Shown here one piece after another: positions 23,188 through 36,059 of a DNA stretch of 64,000 nucleotides. The notes under the pieces were generated by a model. The model saw nothing but the letters and a program-made list of their open reading frames with translations. It searched no databases and was not told the DNA's origin. A program made the position numbers and the translations under genes. This stretch comes from Zonotrichia leucophrys gambelii. Lineage: Eukaryota > Chordata > Aves > Passeriformes > Passerellidae. The stretch's first letter is position 1. Every line of letters begins with the position of its first letter. Location: positions 56,577,585 through 56,641,584 of the forward strand of contig NC_088170.1 of assembly GCF_028769735.1 (NCBI RefSeq). The letters run 5' to 3'.

Positions 23188-23432
23188 GGACTGGTGACTG
23201 TGCCCTGCAGTGCAACAGAGACATTACAGAGTCTGCAATGGACTGGTGACTGTGCACTGCAGTGCAGCAGAGACATTACAGGGTCTGTAATGGACTGGTG
23301 GCTGTGCACTGCAGGGCAACAGAGACATTGCAGGGTCTGTAATGGACTGGTGGCTGTGCACTGCAGGGCAACAGAGGCATTGCAGTGTCTGCAATGGACT
23401 GGTGGCTGTGCACTGCAGTGCAGCAGAGCTGC
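23188..23432. repeat. 52-bp minisatellite, about 4.7 copies
   Basis: The motif GGACTGGTGACTGTGC recurs at 23188, 23240, 23292, 23344 and 23396, exactly 52 bases apart each time. Each unit continues with a CACTGCAGTGCAGCAGAGAC block and ends TCTGCAAT or TCTGTAAT. Copies differ at a few positions. Because 52 is not a multiple of three, the open frames that cross it (about 136-140 codons on both strands) are unlikely to be genes. Confidence 0.95.
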
Positions 23433-23501
23433 AGGGGCTGAACACAGCCAGCTCACTGAAAGCAGTGAGGCCTAGAAGCCAGTGCACTGGCAAGTAAGGA
23501 C

Positions 23502-23887
23502 TGTCGCAGACATTTTTTCATAGAAACCCTTTCTTTCACATTTGTCCATCTTCTGGGAAGCAGAGCCCCAGCAGAAGAATGTAAACAATTGTTATCAGCT
23601 GCTGTGAAATGTAGCAGGTGCCCCTGTGATTGGCTCATCTTCCATGTGTATCATTAAAGGCCAATCACAGGAGCAGCTCAGGGACAGATTCCCTGGACAC
23701 AGAACTTTGTTATTCATTCTTTCTATTCTATTCTTAGCTGAGCAGCAATCTGCAACTTGTCTTCTTATTCTTTTTAGTATAGTTATAATGTATTATATAT
23801 CTTACATGAATAAATCAAGCCTTCTGATCAAGAAACAAGATTCTCATCCTTCTCTCACCACAGTGACCATCTAAAGTCGCTGTAATA
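23502..23887 (+). mobile_element. Solo LTR (passerine ERVK-like), + strand, with exact 6-bp target duplication
   Basis: It begins TGTCGCAGACATTTTTTC and is flanked by AAGGAC on both sides (23496-23501 and 23888-23893). It carries inverted CCAAT boxes (23623-23633 and 23661-23671) and the poly(A) signal AATAAATCAAG at 23809. It shares its layout with the LTR at 43200. The 3' terminal CA has decayed to TA. No internal viral sequence is adjacent. Confidence 0.92.
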
Positions 23888-23893
23888 AAGGAC

Positions 23894-24149
23894 TTGATCT
23901 ACAAATAAAGCATTTGTAGGTGGGTATGTTGTACTACAAAGGCTGAAAGGTCCTGAAGCAAGTCCTAGATCACATAGTAAGCCTGATCTCATGAGTGGTG
24001 GCCACCAGCAAGTTACTGATGCTCCATTGTTTAGGTAATGGCTTGGGCAGCACGGCTTCTGAGATGCTCTGGGGCACAGCATGGAGGCTTTTTTACCTAC
24101 CCAAAGCTCTCTCCAAGCTCCTGTTTGCTAATTTGCCTTTCTCTTTTCG
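23894..24149. other. Short unique spacer
   Basis: Sequence between an LTR and a CR1; part may be degraded CR1. Nothing else seen. Confidence 0.5.
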
Positions 24150-24562
24150 CAGCCAGCTAGGCCTTGAGGAGAAGCCATATGAGGAGTGGCTGAGGTCACT
24201 TGGTCTGTGCAGCCTGGAGGAGACTGAGGGGAGACCTCACTGCAGTTACAACTTCCTCATGATGGGAGGAGGAGGGACAGGCCCTGATCTCTGCTCTGTG
24301 GTGACAGTGACACTGAGGGAGCAGCCTGATGTTGTTTTGGGGGTGGTTGAGATTGGATATTAGAAAAAGGCTCTTCACCCCACGGTCATTTGGGCACTGG
24401 AACAGGCTCCCCAGGGCAGTGGTCACAGCACCAGCCTGACAGAGCTCAATGCTCTTGGGCACATGGAGTGACTTGCAGGGATGTTGCTGTGCAGGGCCAG
24501 GTGTTGGACTTGATGATCCTTGTGAGTCCCTTCCAACCCAGCATATTCTGTGATTCTGTGAG
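24150..24562 (+). repeat. CR1 LINE 3' end, + strand
   Basis: It shows the ORF2 C-terminal remnant followed by GATTGGATATTAGAAAAAGG, GGGCACTGGAACAGGCTCCC and TGTTGGACTTGATGATCCTT, and ends in the terminal ATTCTGTGATTCTGTG repeat. It is well preserved compared with the intronic copies, so probably younger. Confidence 0.93.
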
Positions 24563-27500
24563 TACCAGCCTGTTAAAACCTCCCAATGAGCAGGAAGAAT
24601 ACTGACACTGAAATGTTGTTGCATCATGACCTTTTTCACAGGGCAGCAGGGCCTATGGGGTGCATAAGAATTCAGGTGGAAGAGCATAGCCTTGTCATTT
24701 GTGTTTGTGTCACACGCCAGGTGACACGGATGTGTCATGGAGAGAACTGGTACAGTGAATTGAGTGACTGAAGAGCAGCCCTACTGCTGCCACTCCTGTG
24801 GTACAGCATATTTTTGACTGTGAATATTTGGAAGCAATTTGACATGCTGAAATAATTGTGACAAAGTGTATTTATTTTTGAGGCCTCTTCATGCCGGTCC
24901 ACTGGAAGACATGCCTGCATTCTTGGATGTAGTCTGAGGCTTGTAAATAACATCAAATATTTTGCTGTAACCTCATTTTTCTCTGTTCAAGGACCTGTCA
25001 AGATCTTGTTTTTCCATCTTGGCTGACACTGCCGACACAGTGGTGTCAGCACAGAGAAGGCTCTTGCCAGCCTGAGCAATGCTAAACATCTGTGAACAGC
25101 ACAGAGCTCAGATGTCACTGCCTGGCCTGCCTTGGTACAGACGTGTCAGGGGAAAAAGGCTCAGTGCGTGCTGAGGCTAAAGGATAACCCTTGGAAATGA
25201 CACAGCCACAGAAAACTGCACACACTCGAGTTTTGCCTTTGGGTAGGAGCAGATTATTTTGCATGCAAATATGAGCGGATGGAGACAGCAGAGAGAACTC
25301 TGCCTATGGCTCTCCCATGTGCACTGATTGAATCTCTGAATGTGCAGTCTGCAGTTACCATATTGGAAATATTGCCACTATTTTTCAATAAGGGAAGAAA
25401 TATAGCTTTGTTTTGCTTCTGGAGTCTTTGTATTACAAATCAGTGCCTATAATCCAGGAAAACAGAAGATTGTTTTTCAGTAAAACATTGAACAATGCAA
25501 TGAGATGCAGTTATGTACGTCACTTGTTTTTCCACACCCTAAGATGCAGTGGAGAGTTCTCTAAAGTTTAAATAATTTTATGATAAAAAACCTTCTGGTA
25601 CTGTTTAATAATTCTGCATGTTAGCATAAATACTTTTAAATCTACCTTGCTGCAGTGACTGCTATTCAGACTTTTAAGTCTGACCTTATCCTGCAGCTCC
25701 CTCTACTGAAAATTAGTTCTCTTGAAAATAACTCCACATTTCAAAATACAGCGCTCATTTTTAAGGTAGTCTGGCAACTCCATTTCCTATGGTTCCCTAC
25801 AGATGAGATTTGCAGTAACATTATTTCAGTTCAAATTGCATGTCGCTTCACACCAGTGATTTCTGCTTTTAATTTTCTTTACAGGATTCAACATGATCAA
25901 ACAATGATAGATGCTATGTAGTTGCTTTTCTTCTCAAAGAACTGAACAATTTGAACTATGTCTTTCTTAATAAGGGACAGAAACACCTCAAGCAGGGGAA
26001 AGATACAATCATAAATTTTAGCATCTGGGACCCTTGTTCATATAGCAACTTTCTCAACTCAGCTGAATTTGCCTGTGTTGCAGGTGTCTTGGGCACACTA
26101 TTAAAGATGGCTTAAATGTTTGTTTCCACCAGGTCTCAGGTAGTTCTAGTTCTCACTTTGCTCTGCCCTAAGCAAGTGTGGACAAGTGTCATAAACAGAG
26201 AAAATCAGCTGCAATATCTGCTAGGCAGAGACCCTGCAAGGACAGACCAAATGTTGTCATTTCCAGTCAGCACTATGTGGTGTATGGCAGGTGGGAACAA
26301 ACCTGACTGGATCTGTTGTGGTTTTTCTTTCCTTGCCAGTTCCTGGCTCTTGGACTCAGCTCTGTTTCCTCCTTTTATGGCCATAGCAGTATGTCTGAGC
26401 GCTCCTGGTCTCCTCCAGAGTTTCTATTTCCTCATTACTCTCCTCACTTTTCACCATTCCCATTTCTTTGTTTCACTTTCTGGAGTTTGTACCTGTATGT
26501 TGGTACCTGTATTACTGGCCTGATAATCCTGCTCTCTGTTCCTTTTGTCTCCTTTTCTCCAACTTTGCACTCCCTCAGTCTGGCTGCCTGCTACTCCAGC
26601 TCACAGGCAATCAAGATCTTCTCTATGTTGTTTCTTTTCTAGAACTCTTCTGTTTGATTTTGTGATGCAGAAATATATCTGAAATGAGGGACTCATTTAC
26701 TTGTACATCTCTGAGAAAAGATGTCTGACATCTGGACATGTCTTTGGGCACCCGAGTGTTTTTCACCTAATGATATATCCAAGCCACACTGATCAGCTTT
26801 GGGTTTGTGGCTTTGTGAGTGTTTTTCTGTCTGAGCATTTGAAAATTCTCCAAAACTCCATTTATCAAGGGGAAATACTGATGTATAATAAACAAGTAAC
26901 AATAGCAATAGGAAATTATTATTTGTTATGTATAGTTCAATTGCAAATAAGTGCATGTTCCCCAAGGGAGCATTTAAAAACCAAGTACCACTGATATGAG
27001 GCTACATAACATCACCACTGGGGTAAGGCACTGTCATGTTCACACTTCTTTTCTGTCTAAAACACTAGGTAAAAGGAGCACATTGCTGTGAACCGTGAGC
27101 TTTTCTTATTTATTTCTACATTAAAACATATCTCCAAGGAAACAGAACTGCTGTGAGGCACTGCTAAGGTGTTTGTTCCCTCTCTTAACTTTCCAACAAC
27201 CATCTTTATTGAAAGCATTAAAAAAATAATGATTTCTTTAGCATGTACAAGTATGAACAATATGAATGTCAATATTTATGCTCTACATATTTTTTCCTCT
27301 ATAGCAGAGCAATGATATATGTGTAAGAGCAATTTTGCAGAAAATAAGGTGGAGTGATTTCAGGGCAAATGTTCCTTGCATTTCTTACTATGAGCTGGCT
27401 TGTTTACAGTGGGATCCATAATCCACACAACACTGGATTGGAGTGCATCCATCCTAATGCTTGTAACTGGCTTTCATCAGAAGCCATAAGCTGGAAAATG

Positions 27501-29559
27501 GCTGTTCCCATGGCTGAAAAGGCTCTGTAGTCTGTGTTCCTGTGGGTACCTTTTAATTCAGGAGGATTAAGATCTCTGGGGCCTGTAGTGGAAAATGATA
27601 AAACAGAACACAAATCTACTGAAAAGATAGCAGGAGAAGTACCAATCCCTGGAGGTAGCAGAGGAGGAATACAGAGCAGAGCAAACTAGAAGCTGAAGCC
27701 AGACCTCTGCAAACTGAGGTATCCCAGGTCAGGTTACAGGCTGAGCCCAAGTCTCAGCCAGTGGCATGCTGATTACAAAATGCAAACTGACTGTGCTTTG
27801 GAGCCTTTGGCATGTGACCATTCCTCCTCAACAGCCCTACAGAAATGTTTTGAAATCAGCTGTCCCTCAACAGAGCCTTTGGCTGTCAATACCTTGCTGA
27901 ATGCCAGAGGGTTTCCTCCTCTTCTGAAGGGCAAAGGGACAAGATATGAATGGCAGGTCAGCAATGTCCTCAGCTGATGGAAATCATCTCCTTTGACCTT
28001 TAATAGAGCCACATCAGTTTACCACAGATGAAAACCTGCTGCTCTGCCTAGCTGATATGTATGTTAAATCCAAGCACATAGCAGGAAGTATTGCACTGAA
28101 AATCTGAACAGACTTTGCACCCAAGGGATGACCTCTGAAATTGTGCTCTGTCAGCTCTAGTAATGAAGTAACTTTTTATTCTAATTCAGTGTACTCTGAA
28201 CCAGAGGAACTAGACTAATAGGAGTGTTAGGTTTATTTCCAGCTGAGTTTTGAGTAAGGCAAATTTGCATTTTCTATTGGATACACAAGGCCATCTAAAC
28301 AGAGGAGAGGAGAAGACAGTCTATTGACATTATGAAAAGGCGGCATATCAGTTTAAAGGGTTCTGTTTGCCTAGAAGAGTGTGAAGGAGAGTTTTTAATT
28401 ACCTGTCTAGGGTTGACAAAGATAAACACCCTGTTATTATTCTATGTATTTGCTTGTAACTCAATTAAGGATGTGTACTTAATTGTATCACCAATATAAA
28501 GAAATAAGTGTTAAGGTGTTTTGAAAGCCAGAGGAAATGAGATGTCCCTCAAGAAACATGAAAGGTCAGGGAGTAGAGAAGGCAAGGAAGCATAAAATTA
28601 TGGCATTGGTATTCAGCTAAGATCAGAAGTGAAGGGCTGTGTTATCTGAATTCCCAATTGTAAGGTTGAATTGTGGAGTTAGCAGAAAAAGCAGAACAAC
28701 ACGGCGCAGCAGAATGAACTAAATCAAACACGTCTAGCTATTCTGACAGTGGAAAGGAGAGCTTATGTTCTCAAGTTATTTCAGTAACATTGAATCATCC
28801 CTGACATATCTACAATATTTGCTGTCTTCTGTGTACAACACTCTTGAATGATAACATTTAACACATGGCACTGAGTGATCAGCTTGTTTCATTTTTCTGT
28901 TTCCCCATATTAATTTTCCCATTAAAAATACAGAAACAACCAAGGAGATGAGTTTAGGTTTTTTTTTTCTCAAATTTAAGATTAATACACAGAACTGTCT
29001 GATCATTTTCCTATGTGTCCCTTCTAACATGCTTACTCTTAAGCATGGATTATGACAGCACATACCACATAAACAAAACTGGTTCAGCCCCACCTTCACC
29101 CGATGACCTTATCATTTTGCACAGCGAGCAGAGAGGAGCAGGATGAATTTCCCCACAGAGGTGCATTCGCTGGAACTATGGCTCTCAGGAACCTGCTGTT
29201 CCTGCCAGCCCCAGCACAGAGGCCTGGTCCTGGCCAGCCGTGACCAAGGTGGTGAGAGGAGGGCTGATGCAACACCACAGCAAAGCACAGCCACAGGCTG
29301 GCCCTGTTGTGTGGCCCCAGCAGGACAGGCAGCGCCAGACCAGGATCCATCATTGCACCCCAAGCTGTTGTTTTAGGAGCAGGCTCAGAAGAGTAAGTCA
29401 TTGGGTGGCTTCTCACCATTCCTGACTCTTTCTGTGGAGTTAAGTGTTCTCATTGGTGCAAGTCTGAGGAGGGCAGGCCGCAGTCAGGGGACACCACTTG
29501 GCCGTGTTGGGTGGGATATGGCACTCCTGGGATGCTCCAACAGCAGAGAACTGAGAGAA
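24563..29559. other. Intergenic sequence, about 5 kb, no gene recognised
   Basis: Moderately AT-rich unique DNA. Open frames at 26116-26523, 26316-26642 and elsewhere overlap in several frames and show no domain or splice pattern that I can support. No LTR or CR1 is clear here. Confidence 0.55.
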
Positions 29560-30010
29560 ACAACTTTCCCTTCTTCTCCCCTGTCAGTAAAATATCTCTG
29601 TCTAATCTTCCTTTTGACACACCTGACAATTATAAACACGTTCTTTGTAACCCCAGGAGGCTTTTCCAGCTGCAATTTATCATTGAAATAGTTTGATTAA
29701 ACTAATTTTGCTCTTTACATTTTTTTTTCCCAAATTACCTCAGCACTTTCAGAGGAAAATGTGTGGGTTTTTAATCAATCTGACAGCTGATTGTTTTGAG
29801 GTTTTTTTTACAACATCTGACACAGCTGACACCACTGTTTTTATCATAAATATCTGCCACATTAGTTTAAAATGGTGATTAAAGCTGCTCCACATGCTGC
29901 TGGCAAGGCAGCTGGACCTGCACGAATTACAATAATAACCACAGAAGCTCCTTCCTGAGAAGAGTGCTGTTTCTGTAGTCGTGTCAGACAAGTGCTGCCT
30001 TTTAAGAATG
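29560..30010. promoter_or_regulatory. Candidate conserved non-coding element
   Basis: Repeat-free and AT-rich, with CTGACAGCTGATTGTTTTGA (29799-29818), CATCTGACACAGCTGACACC and several TTAAT/ATTA cores such as TTTGATTAAACTAATTTTGC. TGACAG/TGACAC next to CAGCTG are motifs bound by MEIS/TGIF and bHLH factors. Conservation itself cannot be seen from one sequence, so this is an impression from composition. Confidence 0.3.
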
Positions 30011-30449
30011 ATTGCTCTGCACTAAATGACATTTTTGGCTTTCTCTTAGAAAAGTAAGTTATTTATTTTCCTGTGATTTTAACTAAAGAACACTATCATC
30101 CCTAGAGAACAATTTTGTTTTTCAGCACTGGAGCAATTACTTTCAGCTGTATCAAGTGCCTGAAGTATAAAAGTCTGTGGTTTCATGGGTTTGAAAAATG
30201 CCTGCTCTTAAGGACTCCTAAGCTAGATTCTCCATGGCCCTTCCCAGACCCACAGTCTCAGAGGAAGAGAGCTGCTTACCACGTGGCCATTTGTGCTACC
30301 ATTTGCCATTTGTGAGGAAGTACATTCATAACTGGGACATGATTATACTCAGAGCTGGAACAGGAGAAGGATGTACAGGCTTACGATGCCATCATTAAGA
30401 TAGCAGAACTCTGACTGGAAAATCTGTTTTCATACAGGGCAATAAGCAC
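30011..30449. other. Unique intergenic sequence
   Basis: No gene or repeat recognised. Confidence 0.55.
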
Positions 30450-30990
30450 AGAGTCATACAACTGCCCAGGTTTACAGGGACTTCAAAAGATCATCTGGTT
30501 CACCTTTTGTGGGAGAATGAGGCTGGATGACATGACCTGGCATCCTACCCAACTGCATCTTAAAAACCTCTGACAGCAGGGACTTCACCACATCTCTGGG
30601 GTTTTTTTTCCAGTGAATGAGTGTTCTCACTGTAAAAATTTCTTTCTTATGTTGTGATGAAAGCTCTCCAGCTCTCCTGGTGCAGCTTGTACCTGTTACC
30701 TCTGGTCTACTCCACGAGCTGCCTTGTAAAGAGAAGGGGACATCCATCCTCTTTGTAGCCACCCTTTTAGCACTGGAATGCTTAATGAGGTCCACACTGA
30801 GTCTTCTCTTCCCTGAGGATTAAAAACATAATTCCTTCAGTCATTCCCCAAAGGGCAGGTTCTCCAGTTCTTTGCTCATCTTCATAGCCTTGCTTGGGAC
30901 CCTCTTTCTGTGTCTCTCTTGAATTATTGGGACAGAAGTGAACATGGTACTTCAGGCATGGCTGACAAGTGCTTATGGCATTCACAGACA
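30450..30990 (-). repeat. Old CR1 LINE 3' segment, - strand
   Basis: The + strand reads the reverse of CR1: GGGACTTCAAAAGATCATCT, a CCTCTGACAGCAGGGACTTC block, and a chain ending GAACATGGTACTTCAGGCAT. The divergence is high, so this is an ancient copy. Confidence 0.8.
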
Positions 30991-31360
30991 TGACAGGAAA
31001 GCAGCACATAGGGAAATCACCAACTCAGAAGGAGCTGGAGAGCTCCTGCTGTGTACAGGGGTGAGACACCACTGACTGCCAGCAGCTTGCATGTCCCAGA
31101 GACCACATCTCCCATCTCCCCCCTCTGCCAAATTTCTACCAGTGCATGGGAAACACTTGGTAGGCTCCACCTGTAACAATGCTGGCAGGACTCTGGCATG
31201 CCTTGGAGTGTCCCTGCACCTTCTGAGCAGAGAGTGATGGCACCAGCTCCCCTTCCAGCAGCTGGCCTGGAGCATGAGCTGCAGTGCTGCCCCGCCAGAG
31301 CAAAGGGGTCAGTAACTTTGGTGACCAAGTTGCGTATGGCCATGGCCACTGCCTGGGTAT

Positions 31361-31363
<3 letters not shown>
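30991..31363. other. GC-richer intergenic segment
   Basis: Unassigned sequence leading into an AT dinucleotide tract. Several frames are open but none is recognisable. Confidence 0.5.

Positions 31364-31429
<66 letters not shown>
31364..31429. repeat. (AT)33 microsatellite
   Basis: Sixty-six bases of uninterrupted AT dinucleotide. It creates isoleucine/tyrosine runs in the overlapping open frames, which are therefore artefacts. Perfect arrays of this length are usually length-polymorphic and can extrude cruciforms. Confidence 0.99.
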
Positions 31430-31432
<3 letters not shown>

Positions 31433-33727
31433 TTTGAATGAGGCTAGTCCCTGATGTTGGAGCAAGGCTGGATACCTTGTCAATGGCAGAGTGTACCCCT
31501 GTGCTGGTAGCTGATTACTGGCATGAATCAGGATCATATTGATGCATGATTCACTGAGGGAAAGTCTTAAGAATGCAACTCATAAGAGCAAAACATGTAT
31601 AAATACAGATCAATCTATAGTTCAGGATTACCAGAGGCATTTTTACATTCAATTCTTGCCCTGTTAAATAATTAATATATTCTTTGTGCTAGAATCCAGA
31701 AAATTGTATTAAATGCATAAGACCATGCTATTGCCATCTACTCATGCCAGCATCTGTCGGGGGGAAAAAAGCAACAACTCCCAAATCCAGTAAACAATAA
31801 CAAAACAAAAAATGATACTTGTAGTAATCTGGGTCTTTCTTCAGTTCTTACAGGTTTAAGACAAAACACATGGTCACCAGCTAGTGTCAACATTCATGGC
31901 TTGTGTTCTGCTAAAAATCCATTTGTTGTTGTGTCATCCCATCCTTTAATGGTATTACTCTCCAGCATGAGCCTCCCAGTGTCACAGAGCCCACTCAGAC
32001 CCAGATGGGAGCAACAGCACTGGGGATCACAGCTTCTTGCAGAGCAGCTGTTTTGTTTGAGACTTGTACTCAGCTAAAATATCAGTCAGCATTGTCTCAG
32101 TTTGTTTATGTCACCTGGGTCAGAAAGTATTTGAGATAAAAATAACAGCAAATATTTTTGATAAATAAAATAAATTGGATTGGTGTAAATAAGCAGGTTG
32201 GCTGTGCTGCCAGGGATCCATTGCACTGGGGACAGCACTGTGGCTGTGGGGCAGGATGATGGTTTATGGGCTGGTGGGGCTGGCCAGGAAAGGGTGGAGA
32301 CCTGGGCTGGGGAGCAGGAGAGATTGTACCTGGAGGGACACAGAGCCAGAGACAGAAGACAGGTCCTGAATGCAAGTTACCATGCTTGGCCTGGTGCATT
32401 CACCACTAGTTCCTGCTCAGAGGACCTACAGGAGCAGACTTGGGCATTGCAGGATGCTCTTTGGTTGTTAAATCCTATGACTTTCATCTACAATGTAGTT
32501 TTCAGGTCTCATGGACAAGGTCTGCATCAAAAACCGTAGGTCAAGCAAGGCATGTGCATTATGCAGCGCCTTTGCAATGGCCTTTAGACAGGCTGTCAGC
32601 AGAATTGCTGTCACCACCTCTCCTGAGATGTCTGTGAAACCTACTGGAGCTATTCTGGCCTCTGGCTCTTTTCTGTGCCTGCCCAGGCTGATGACTAGTA
32701 CTGGTTAGTGCGTGCTCTCTGAGGGAATTTGTGAACGTGCCCTGCAAGAACATCAAGAAACTAATTTGTTAGCACACCCTCTAGTATGAGGCCAAAATTA
32801 GACCTTGAGTTCCTTCCCATCCCATTAACCCGAGGCTGAGGGGTGAAAAGGATTGGTGAGCCAGCCCGTAGTTCCACCTTTGGACACTGTGACAACATTG
32901 GCCAGCTGCAGTGGCTGGTGGTAGGGCACACACCCCCCAAATTTCTGCTCATGGCTCCTGTCTGGGGCAATCAGTCACAGCCCACTGTCACTGATTCAGT
33001 CTGAGTGACAACTGTGACTGCTTCTCCTCCATCAGCCCCCTCCACATAAACCCTCTCTGTCCTTGGCTCCTCACCTCCTCCAAACTCTCTGGCATGGCTC
33101 TCACTGCTTGTCTGACAAGACAAGCCAGCCATCTCCCACAGCTTCTGTCCTGGAGGGATCCCCCATCTGTGTAGGTGGCTTGTTTGTGTGCCTTGGAAGG
33201 TGAATGCATGGGAACTTCTGCCAAATGGGGAAAAGGCCCAGTGTGGCCTGTAATGGCAGAACATTTCATGATATAGCATAGTGGGGGAAGGCTTGTGAGT
33301 CATGCATGTGGGTTGGGGTATGAAGCTCCTGTGTGACTCTGATGCATCTCAGGATGCTTCCAAGCAGGATTTCTGCCTCTCTGGGATTTTCTGTGCTGAG
33401 TATGTGTGAGGAGTGGGAAGCTGAGTATGGGAAACTCTTTATTTCCTTCATAATCACCAAATGTCCTCCATATTTTTCTCCTTGACTTCTCTCTAACAGA
33501 GTTAAAGGGACAATTCTTCCCTTATACCTCTCCTTATTCCAGGAGAGTTAAAGTTCACAGTGCGCACATGTCCTCATCAAAAAATATGGAAAGCCTGAAA
33601 ACATGGAAATGATAGCATGGATAATGGACAGGATGCCAGTAACCCAGGCTGGGTTGTGCACTAGGGACTGCGCACCTCTCCAGAGACTTGTGCTGGGGCA
33701 GCACTTGTGGCTGGGGAAGGCTGGGAA
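31430..33727. other. Intergenic sequence, no gene recognised
   Basis: Unique DNA, AT-rich to about 32170 and more GC-rich from 32190 to 33300. No family assigned. Confidence 0.5.
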
Positions 33728-34118
33728 GTCAGGCAGCCCCATCCCTTGGTCAGGCTTTCCAGGAGATGGATAGCTGTGACAAGGCTCTCAGGTGTGTGCC
33801 CAGCCCCATCCCTTGTCAGGCAGCCCCATCCCTTGGTCAGGCTTTCCAGAAGATGGACAGCCGTGACACAGCTCTCAGGTGTGTGCCCAGCCCCATCCCT
33901 TGTCAGGCAGTCCCATCCCTTGGTCAGGGTTTCAGGAGATGGAAAGCTGTGACACAGCTCTCAGGTGTGTGCCCAGTCCCATCCCTTGGTCAGGCTTTCC
34001 AGGAGATGGACAGCTGTGACACAGCTCTTAGGTGTGTGCCCAGCCCCATCCCTTGGTCAGGCTTTCCAGGAGATGGACAGCTGTGACAAGGCTCTCAGGT
34101 GTGTGCCCAGCCCCTGTC
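33728..34118. repeat. Compound minisatellite with about 67-bp and 87-bp unit forms
   Basis: Five units share CCCATCCCTTGGTCAGG, TTTCCAGGAGATGGACAG, CTGTGACACAGCTCTCAGG and TGTGTGCCCAG. The GCTTTCC landmark starts near 33754, 33841, 33929, 33994 and 34061, giving spacings of about 87, 88, 65 and 67. The longer units carry an extra internal copy of a 20-base piece, CCCATCCCTTGTCAGGCAG. A 132-codon frame crosses the array, but its repeats read in changing frames and look non-coding. Confidence 0.93.
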
Positions 34119-34299
34119 CCCCCTGAGCTGGGCACCTTCAGTGCCCTTGCAGCATCAGGAGCAGGGCTGTGCATCCCTCTGGGAGAGGCAGGGGGTGAGA
34201 GCTGCTGATGGATGGCACGCACATCTTGCAGTCACTTCTCGGGCACGGGGGTGTGAGCCAGCAAATGAACCTAAATGGGGCTGAGTGGCTCCAAATAGT

Positions 34300-34620
34300 G
34301 TCTGGACATCAGGGGTGTTATTAGCAATCCAGGGGAATTAGATCTGCTGTCTGGGGCAATTGCATCATTACTCAGTGTAAGTGCATACCCAGAGGGGGAA
34401 GTTCACTCTCTGAGAGCCCTAACTAGGGCAAATGAAACTCAGTCACTGGGCTTATGGATAATTAATAATGCTCTCAATACATTTAGGCCATTTTTCTCTT
34501 TGTCTTTTATTCCAGAAGAGACAACTTTTATTATTTTATTAATTTGCTTGTATTACTTAAAAAGTAATTCACGTACAGAGTAGATTGCTTGTGATATTTC
34601 TTCACTGCCAATATACTTGA
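34300..34620. promoter_or_regulatory. Candidate conserved non-coding element
   Basis: AT-rich and free of recognised repeats. It contains GGGCAATTGCATCATTACTC, TTATGGATAATTAATAATGC and TTTATTAATTTGCTTGTATT, which are dense in homeodomain-type TAAT/ATTA cores. Function is inferred only. Confidence 0.3.
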
Positions 34621-36059
34621 CAAAATGGCTATGAAAGCTTGCCCACAGCTCAGAGAGCAGGAGCCTGGACAATGGTGCTGCCAGCCCAGCCGTGCCATAG
34701 GGAGATGCCAGCATCCACCTGGCTTTTACCTAGCCTGGGGACAAATCTGCCCTTTGAAATATATTCTCTCAAAAATATTACGATTATCATGGGCTTTCAT
34801 TGATTCTGTGAGTCTGTATAAATTGGGCAAATAATTCTATATGCTGCACATTCTACCATGTCTTGAGGGACTGTGCCATTTGAAGGTAAAAGGGTCAGGA
34901 CTTTACTCCTTGGTTTTGGGTATATTATGTTATTTTAGCTCATCAATTTTCATGACTTTGTTTCTGTTCTTGGAAAAACATTTCATGTGGATGTTTTGAC
35001 CTCACAAACCAGCAGTCAGTATTGCTCCCTGAAGTGTCTTGAGAGGGGTGGAGGGCTGCTGTTCTCCGTGATTTTTATGGGAGTTTATTACTTGACTACA
35101 GTTCATGTCTGGCTAATACATATTTTCTCCACCCCCATCACTTTCAAAGCATCTTTTTCATTTGTTCCCCTTCCTTAAAGCCTGTGCTCAGAGGTTTCTA
35201 TTTATGCTTTCCATTTCCCACTGACTGTATAGGATAATTCCCAAAATAAGGTCAAACTCCTAACTGTACATAGACTGCACTGGTCATACAGGTGTCCAGC
35301 TGTGGGCTGTTTTGTGTAAGAAGCACAATTTATGTTAGCCAAGAAAACACAAAAATGCATCATCATTTTTTAAAAATTTCTAAATACTTTCAGGTGACAG
35401 GAACAAAGCAATTATATAACGACACACTATTATAATAACAAAGTAACAAATATTTATAATTAATTAAAACTACGGAAGGAAGGATTAGAATCTAAACAAG
35501 AGCTGAGATGCTGGTTGCAGCAGCTGGATGGTGTTCACTGCTCCTCTCCCAGCATGAGGCCCTCAGAATGTGCTGGGGTGTGCATTGCAAGTGCCCCTCT
35601 GTGCTGCTCTCCAGGAGGAGGAAATTAAATATGTTGTCAGACACAATTAAAAATAACAAATGCTTATCCTTCTTAATTAGGCTGTAGAACACTTATCACC
35701 AACCTCCCCAAAGCTTACTGTTAAAAGAAAATTATTTTGAGAGCATTTTTATTGTAACAGTTCTACAACTTGCTGAAATCTTTACCTCTTCTTTAGTAAG
35801 GCTGGTGTCTTGAGACTGACCAGTCGAGCTCAGCCATGGAAGAAGGCTCACACAGAATTTAAACTAGACAACTAGCAAAAGCATTTCAAAGAGAGGCCTT
35901 GGCTTCAATCTACACATTCCTTCTTGGTGACTGGAAACTTCCTCCATTGTGGGAGTGAGCATATTAAAGAGAATGGTAATGGGAAATCACATTCAAACTG
36001 TGACTGAACTGTTGCTGTATTCTGGTAAATGTAACTTACATTTCTATTATGTTTTCAGT
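34621..36059. other. Intergenic sequence, no gene recognised
   Basis: Unique DNA with AT-rich blocks at 35340-35480. Nothing assignable. Confidence 0.55.

Noticed and set aside
23046..23475. Long frames on both strands with Cys/Trp-rich repeats, resembling a secreted repeat protein
   Set aside because: They are produced by the 52-bp minisatellite, whose unit length shifts frame in every copy; both strands are open equally.
31136..31537. 133-codon - strand frame with a Tyr-Ile repeat
   Set aside because: The repeat is the (AT)33 tract read as codons; the flanks show no domain.
33688..34086. 132-codon frame with repeated SLGQAFQEMDSCD modules
   Set aside because: It comes from the compound minisatellite; unit lengths of about 65 and 67 break the phase between copies.
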